Below, in pieces: positions 59,456 to 64,000 of a stretch of 64,000 bases of DNA. The position numbers and the translations under genes are program-made. Origin of the DNA: UBA11346 sp038060575 (GTDB lineage Bacteria; Planctomycetota; UBA11346); NCBI GenBank assembly GCA_964652775.1, contig CAZZAM010000013.1:1-64000 (forward strand), in the 5' to 3' direction. How positions within the stretch are numbered: position 1 is the stretch's first letter; each line of letters starts with the position of its first letter. The notes under the pieces are model-generated. The model did no database searches. It had not been told where the DNA came from and was given only the letters and a program-made list of their open reading frames with translations.

Positions 59456-59612
59456 CCAAGGCAACCGCAGAGGCGCGGAGATACGCAGTGGTCGCAGAGA
59501 ACTGGGGTTTAAAGACATTGCAGTTTTGACACGAATCACCCACAGAGTGATGACACAATAGCCAATCTCCTCTGCGATCTCAGCGGCCTCTGCGCCTCTG
59601 CGGTTGCCTTGG
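59456..59612. repeat. Inverted-repeat element with CCGCAGAGGCGC ends, copy 1
   Basis: Begins CAAGGCAACCGCAGAGGCG and ends with the complementary CGCCTCTGCGGTTGCCTTGG, about 157 bp in all. A second copy lies at 61754-61908. Non-coding and MITE-like. Confidence 0.75.
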
Positions 59613-59656
59613 AGTTTCTTCCAACGCCGAATGTAGATTCACACTGCCGGATCTGA

Positions 59657-61690
59657 TCAACCAACTCGCGCCAAACGACCGACATACAACGGAACGGCGT
59701 ATTGCTTCCGAAAGCGAATGGGAAACAGATCATGCCGAGCTTCACGGGACTGGCCTCCCTGCTGCACTTCGCGCACCGCGACATCAAACAAGTGATGCGA
59801 ATACGATCCCGTCGTTGAGGCAATGAAGGCGACATCTGAGTTGTCGTTCAGGACCATGGGCACCCCATTATTGCCGCCGAACAACAGAATGCCGCCGAGG
59901 AGTTCGGTTCGTCCGCCGTTGCGCGTGGTCAGGGCCACGCCATGGCCTTCGGTCTTGATGCCCATGACCACCACTTGCCCACCGTCATTGATGATCTTGT
60001 TCGGCGAGTACTCCGGATCGAGTTGCCGGCACCACACTTTCTGACCCGTGAATACAAAACATGGCCGGGCATAGGTATCACTCAGCACGCCATTCGTCGT
60101 CACGATGCCATCCATGAACACGGTGCCACCGGGCACGGAATTGAAGTACGACGAGCAGGCCTGACTGTGAATGTCACGCATGACCAAGATTCGCGTGGAC
60201 GCATGATCAACCAAGAAATGGTGACCGTAATTCATCTCGAACGAGAACAGGTCCTCGAAGATCAGTGGCTGCGCCGACTGCCCAACGATGGTGAACATGC
60301 CCTTGCCACGCATGTCGCGCATAGCGTCACCGGCCACGAGATCGACGAACATGAAGTTGAGTCGCTGCACGCTCGCCGGGATACGGATTGGTGCATTGAT
60401 GCGGTATCGACCGGGCTGGAAGTACACGACTGATTTGCCTGAATCCATGGCACGCTGAATGGCCACCGTGTCATCAGTCACGCCGTCGCCGACTGCACCG
60501 TACACACTGGGATTGGTCCAGTTGCTGAAGTTGAGATCCCAGGCAACCGTAGGTTCGTCTTCGATTGGGATATTGAGCGAGCGTTTCTCTTGGTCCGGAG
60601 CCAGCGTGCACGTCGTTCCATACACGTACTCGGCAACCTGTGGCGCATCGACCACCGGCTCAGTTCCCCAGCCTGGTGCGTAGGTCATGCCGAGGACACA
60701 GCGGTAGCCGGGAGCCGTAATATTCCGCAAGAACAACTGTCCGGTGAGGTGTTCGATCGCTGGCGTTTCGTCCAGACGTCCGCGCAGTTCCGAATCCAGC
60801 AGCACGACGTGCGTATGATGGCCACGAATCGTCATAGCCGGCTGGGCATTATCACTCTGCAGCTTCCGGATCGTCACAACCGGACCATCAATAAACATAC
60901 CGCGCTGGCGTTGATTCTTGAGCACGATGTGTTCACAAACCAGATACGACCCATCGGTTTGAAAGCGTACGCCGTAATCGAAACCCTGGACCTCGACATG
61001 GGAGAAACTGCAACCCGTCGCGTGCTCGCGCGAGATCGTTAGGCCAGCGGCCCCCTTCCCTTCGGGATCGCTGGAACGAATGGTGACATGGCGCACCGCG
61101 GCGCTGTTGCTGCCGTAGAAGTCCAAGCCATTGGCGCCTGGATTTCCACTGCCGATATCGATCGTCAAATTGCGGAAGAAGTTGCTCATCGACACGTTCG
61201 AGTAGTTGCCGCGCATGAAACTGATCACCGGCTTGTTGGCGCCAACTCCGAATCCAGGACATGAGTCTTTCAGCTTAATGATGCTCTCCTCACGACTTTC
61301 GCCCTGAAAGCGAATGTGCCAATTCAACTCCGAGCCGAAACCATTTTGTAACTTGTCGAGCGTGTAGCACACCGTGTCGCTGACCAGATACGTCCCCTTG
61401 GGAAAATAGATGATCCGGCTCGGTGGTTTTTCATACGGGAAGATCGCGAATATCTTGCCGTTCCGTTTGCAGTTCTCGAAACTATTCGGCAGCTTGGCCT
61501 TGGGATCTGGATCTGCTTCCAGCAGGCGGATGACCTTTGCCACGCCTTCGATCGAATGACGTGCCAAGTCATCGAGGATGCGAATCAACGCAGCCGTGCA
61601 GTCCTGCTTACCCGTCGGATCAAGCGAGTACGGCGCCTTGGTGACGTCGATGATAGCCTTGCAGTCGGCGGGATAGGAGATGATTGGCAT
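59657..61690 (-). CDS. Pectate-lyase-like beta-helix protein (two Pectate_lyase_3 units)
   Basis: A 677-residue protein. Two units, each starting with a P-D-G-x-x-D-x-T-type N-terminus, are visible. The first is at about 14-330 (DPTGKQDCTAALIRIL, RIIYFPKGTYLVS) and the second at about 400-650 (YGAVGDGVTDDTVAIQRAMD, VVYFQPGRYRI). This architecture occurs in GH55 and related tail-spike-like glycanases. No signal peptide is evident at the chosen ATG, so it may be cytoplasmic, exported by another route or have a misplaced start. Exact substrate is unknown. Confidence 0.8.
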   Translation of the reverse strand: MPIISYPADCKAIIDVTKAPYSLDPTGKQDCTAALIRILDDLARHSIEGVAKVIRLLEADPDPKAKLPNSFENCKRNGKIFAIFPYEKPPSRIIYFPKGTYLVSDTVCYTLDKLQNGFGSELNWHIRFQGESREESIIKLKDSCPGFGVGANKPVISFMRGNYSNVSMSNFFRNLTIDIGSGNPGANGLDFYGSNSAAVRHVTIRSSDPEGKGAAGLTISREHATGCSFSHVEVQGFDYGVRFQTDGSYLVCEHIVLKNQRQRGMFIDGPVVTIRKLQSDNAQPAMTIRGHHTHVVLLDSELRGRLDETPAIEHLTGQLFLRNITAPGYRCVLGMTYAPGWGTEPVVDAPQVAEYVYGTTCTLAPDQEKRSLNIPIEDEPTVAWDLNFSNWTNPSVYGAVGDGVTDDTVAIQRAMDSGKSVVYFQPGRYRINAPIRIPASVQRLNFMFVDLVAGDAMRDMRGKGMFTIVGQSAQPLIFEDLFSFEMNYGHHFLVDHASTRILVMRDIHSQACSSYFNSVPGGTVFMDGIVTTNGVLSDTYARPCFVFTGQKVWCRQLDPEYSPNKIINDGGQVVVMGIKTEGHGVALTTRNGGRTELLGGILLFGGNNGVPMVLNDNSDVAFIASTTGSYSHHLFDVAVREVQQGGQSREARHDLFPIRFRKQYAVPLYVGRLARVG

Positions 61691-61753
61691 ACGTACTCAC
61701 TTCGTAGATTGTGACAGTGGAATCATCCTAGGACCCGCGTTTGAAAAATTCCT

Positions 61754-61908
61754 CAAGGCAACCGCAGAGGCGCAGAGGCCGCGGAGATCGCAGAGGGGAG
61801 AACGATGCGACGGCCATTTTGCAGGCGATCGGAATCATAAACAACCGAGTCTCCCAACCCCCATCCCTCTGCGACCTCTGCGGCCTCTGCGTCTCCGCGG
61901 TTGCCTTG
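61754..61908. repeat. Inverted-repeat element with CCGCAGAGGCGC ends, copy 2
   Basis: About 155 bp, with the same ends as 59456-59612. The two copies bracket the pectate-lyase-like gene. The middles differ. Confidence 0.75.
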
Positions 61909-61973
61909 TATCTCGTTGTTTAGAATCATTTAGCCAACATGAGCGGAGTTATCCGTGGACTTCATTAGAGTGA

Positions 61974-63035
61974 TCACGCAGGTATCGTGATCGCTACTTC
62001 GCGGTTCTCTTGGGTGCTCTTGTAGATCGCATCCAGGATTGATTGGATCGCGACGCCATCATCGCCCGTGCATGAGCAGGTCGCCTCGCCGCGCAGGCAC
62101 TTGGCGAAGTGGGCATAGCGATTGTCGAAGATAGCCTTGTCGTAGTTAATGCGGGTCGTGGTGATGGCGTTGTCGTGTTCGCCATAGAGTTCGACCACAT
62201 CGCCGTCCCAACTTGCACCGGCCTTGTCGCCCATCACGAGCGTCCGGCAATTTTCATCGGGACGATTGGCGGCCCAGCTCACTTCGAGGTGCATGGACGC
62301 GCCGTTTTCGAAACGGACAAAAGCAACGGCGAAGTCCTCGGTATCACAGGTTCCGCCAATTTTGCGCGGGCCAGCCCACATACCTTCGCAGACGTACTTC
62401 TCGATGTTGCCGAACTTCGCGTAGGCCATCGCGCTCACCGACACCGGCTTGGGACGACCCATAACGAACCACGTACGATCTAGGACGTGAATACCGATAT
62501 CGTACACCGGACCGCCGCCAGCCATTGCCTTGGTGGTAAACCAGCCGCCCATGCCGGGAATACCACGGCGGCGGATCCATGCCGCTTTGGCATGATAGAT
62601 CTGTCCGAACGTACCCTGGTCACGCAGACGCGCGAGTTCCTGGGCGTGAGCTTCAAAGCGTTGGTTGAAACCCATCATCAGTAACTTGCCGCTTTTGCGC
62701 GCAACATCACGCATTTGCACTGCTGCGGCAAGACTGGTCGCAGGCGGTTTCTCACACAGCACATGAAGACCACTTTCGAGTCCTTCGATCGCAACTGGAG
62801 CGTGGAGCGAGTTTGGCGTACACACGCTGATCGCGTCCAACTTCTCGGCCTTGCGCATATCAGCGAGCGACGCGTACGCCGTCACCTTGTGGGTTTCGGC
62901 AAATTTCGTCCGCGCGGTTTCAAACGGATCAGCCACCGCAATAACCTCACATCCCGAGGCGCGCAGTCCTTCTACGTGACTCTTGGCAATAGCTCCGGCA
63001 CCGACGATGCCGATACGTGGTGGGGCGGTGGGCAT
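61974..63035 (-). CDS. Gfo/Idh/MocA-family oxidoreductase
   Basis: A 353-residue NAD(P)-dependent sugar oxidoreductase. Rossmann loop GIVGAGAIAKSHVEGL (8-23), VCTPNSLHAPVAIEGLE, and the family motif CEKPPA with the catalytic lysine. The C-terminal domain GGGPVYDIGIHVLDRTWFVMG carries the DxxxH-type residues. Such enzymes are abundant in PVC glycan degraders. GAGG precedes the ATG by 7 bp. Confidence 0.9.
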   Translation of the reverse strand: MPTAPPRIGIVGAGAIAKSHVEGLRASGCEVIAVADPFETARTKFAETHKVTAYASLADMRKAEKLDAISVCTPNSLHAPVAIEGLESGLHVLCEKPPATSLAAAVQMRDVARKSGKLLMMGFNQRFEAHAQELARLRDQGTFGQIYHAKAAWIRRRGIPGMGGWFTTKAMAGGGPVYDIGIHVLDRTWFVMGRPKPVSVSAMAYAKFGNIEKYVCEGMWAGPRKIGGTCDTEDFAVAFVRFENGASMHLEVSWAANRPDENCRTLVMGDKAGASWDGDVVELYGEHDNAITTTRINYDKAIFDNRYAHFAKCLRGEATCSCTGDDGVAIQSILDAIYKSTQENREVAITIPA

Positions 63036-63290
63036 GGAGTGACCTCATTCGTGTTGTGCGGATTGGCTTCCGCGGGCGGGTGGATGCTGATGCCTCAGCA
63101 GGTCGGGTCAATCCATGCACGAAGTTAAAGGTTTGTGCACTTGTGCCAATGACGCATCAACTCGCTTTCACACCGGTTGCCACTGTGTCTCTCCGATTAC
63201 CCTGACACCCGGAAACCCGATTGCATTCTGCAACTACTAACGTTATCTGACACAGCCCCAAGGTTCGTTCATCTCTTCGGAGTCAACGTC

Positions 63291-64000
63291 ATGCCTGATG
63301 CCGCTTCCGCCCCCGATCGTGTCCAGTCAGACAAACAGGCGGTAGAGTGGCTCAGCAAAGCCTCGGCAAATGTTCGCGGTGAACTTGCCAAAGTGATCGT
63401 CGGCCAAGAACAGGTCATCGACGAATTGCTGATCGGCATCTTCGCCCGCGGTCACTGTCTGCTCGAAGGTGTGCCAGGTCTGGCTAAGACACTACTCATC
63501 TCGACCTTGGCCAAATCGCTCGACATGACGTTCAAGCGCATCCAGTTCACACCTGACTTGATGCCGTCCGACATCATCGGCACCGAAATCCTGCAAGAGG
63601 ATCCCGCGACCAAGACACGGCAGTTCAAGTTCATGCGCGGCCCGATCTTCGCCAACATCGTGTTGGCCGACGAAATCAACCGTACGCCGCCGAAGACGCA
63701 GGCAGCACTGCTGGAAGCGATGCAAGAGAAGCGCGTCACTGCTGCCGGCGAAGAACACAAACTCGATGCGCCGTTTTTCGTCCTCGCGACGCAGAACCCA
63801 CTCGATCAAGAAGGTACCTATCCGCTGCCGGAAGCTCAGCTCGACCGCTTCTTGTTCAAAATCTTCGTCGATTACCCCACCGACGAAGACGAGATGGAAG
63901 TTATGCGCCGTGTGGCCAGCCCGACCATGGCCGCCAATGAGAAGTCGGTGCAAAAGGTCCTCACTGCCCAGCAGGTCATCGGTGTGCAGCAACTCGTCCT
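63291..64000 (+). CDS. MoxR-family AAA+ ATPase (partial, runs off right edge)
   Basis: The first 236 residues of an AAA+ ATPase of the MoxR family. It has VGQEQVIDELLIGIFARGHCLLEG (split as VGQEQVIDELLIG and GHCLLEG), Walker A GVPGLAKT and FTPDLMPSDIIG. Walker B-like VLADEINRTPPKTQAALLEAM and the sensor segment FVLATQNPLDQEGTYPLPEAQLDRF follow. CGGAG lies 8 bp before the ATG. MoxR ATPases act as chaperones with VWA-domain and DUF58 proteins; these would lie beyond the window. Confidence 0.92.
   Translation, partial: MPDAASAPDRVQSDKQAVEWLSKASANVRGELAKVIVGQEQVIDELLIGIFARGHCLLEGVPGLAKTLLISTLAKSLDMTFKRIQFTPDLMPSDIIGTEILQEDPATKTRQFKFMRGPIFANIVLADEINRTPPKTQAALLEAMQEKRVTAAGEEHKLDAPFFVLATQNPLDQEGTYPLPEAQLDRFLFKIFVDYPTDEDEMEVMRRVASPTMAANEKSVQKVLTAQQVIGVQQLV

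Noticed and set aside
1..64000. CRISPR arrays
   Set aside because: No regularly spaced direct repeats with unique spacers were seen; the tandem repeats at 1-54 have no spacers, and the others are two- or three-copy elements.

Overview
The window is a GC-rich bacterial chromosome segment. It carries exported sulfatases, a GH2 beta-galactosidase, parallel beta-helix proteins, a Gfo/Idh/MocA oxidoreductase, a DUF3987 protein and many short palindromic repeats. That mix suggests a glycan-degrading member of the PVC group (Planctomycetota, Lentisphaerota or a relative); the species cannot be named from sequence alone. A run of exactly 100 N (44013-44112) marks it as a scaffolded draft assembly.

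Layout. 1-9743 is a core-like block: an NtrC/PilR-type sigma-54 activator, a rhodanese, a zinc-ribbon membrane protein coupled to hemC and chrA, prmC with a small overlapping membrane ORF, and a CPA2 antiporter. A tRNA-Glu(CTC) follows at 9769-9844. Its 3' 44 bp are repeated at 21019-21062 and bound an 11.3-kb integrative island. The island holds a P4-type integrase, an excisionase-like protein, a DUF3987 protein, a GIY-YIG protein and an ABC-three-component (ABC-3C) putative defence operon preceded by a small membrane protein with the same 'AGGD' signature as the third component. To the right are an AbiEi/AbiEii pair with three palindromic operators and a Phd/RelE pair.

26550-32388 is a flavin-based transmembrane electron-transfer locus (FMN-binding protein, polyferredoxin, ApbE, PepSY protein, DUF2271 protein). 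32554-48868 is a polysaccharide-utilisation region: a large exported beta-helix protein, AraC regulator, beta-galactosidase, three sulfatases and a type-B carboxylesterase. It is interrupted at 42.4-44.3 kb by a Phd/PIN pair, a truncated tyrosine recombinase and tandem transposase fragments. 48957-54345 is a sugar-acid catabolic cluster: IclR regulator, KDG kinase, KDPG aldolase, SDR and flavoprotein.

54346-57905 is the most unusual stretch. Four single-gene cassettes all lie on the minus strand: an unknown protein, an Imm26-like protein, a DUF695-like lipoprotein and DUF2200. Each is followed by an attC-like site, two of them exactly 93 bp long, and no integron integrase is visible. Three cassettes are separated by ~385-bp repeated blocks. 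Each block carries a 44-codon zinc-ribbon microprotein ORF, a 151-bp palindromic element and, in two of three, a diverged 63-bp copy of the 3' end of the upstream flavoprotein gene. The window ends with an MFS transporter, a pectate-lyase-like protein, a Gfo/Idh/MocA oxidoreductase and the start of a MoxR ATPase gene.
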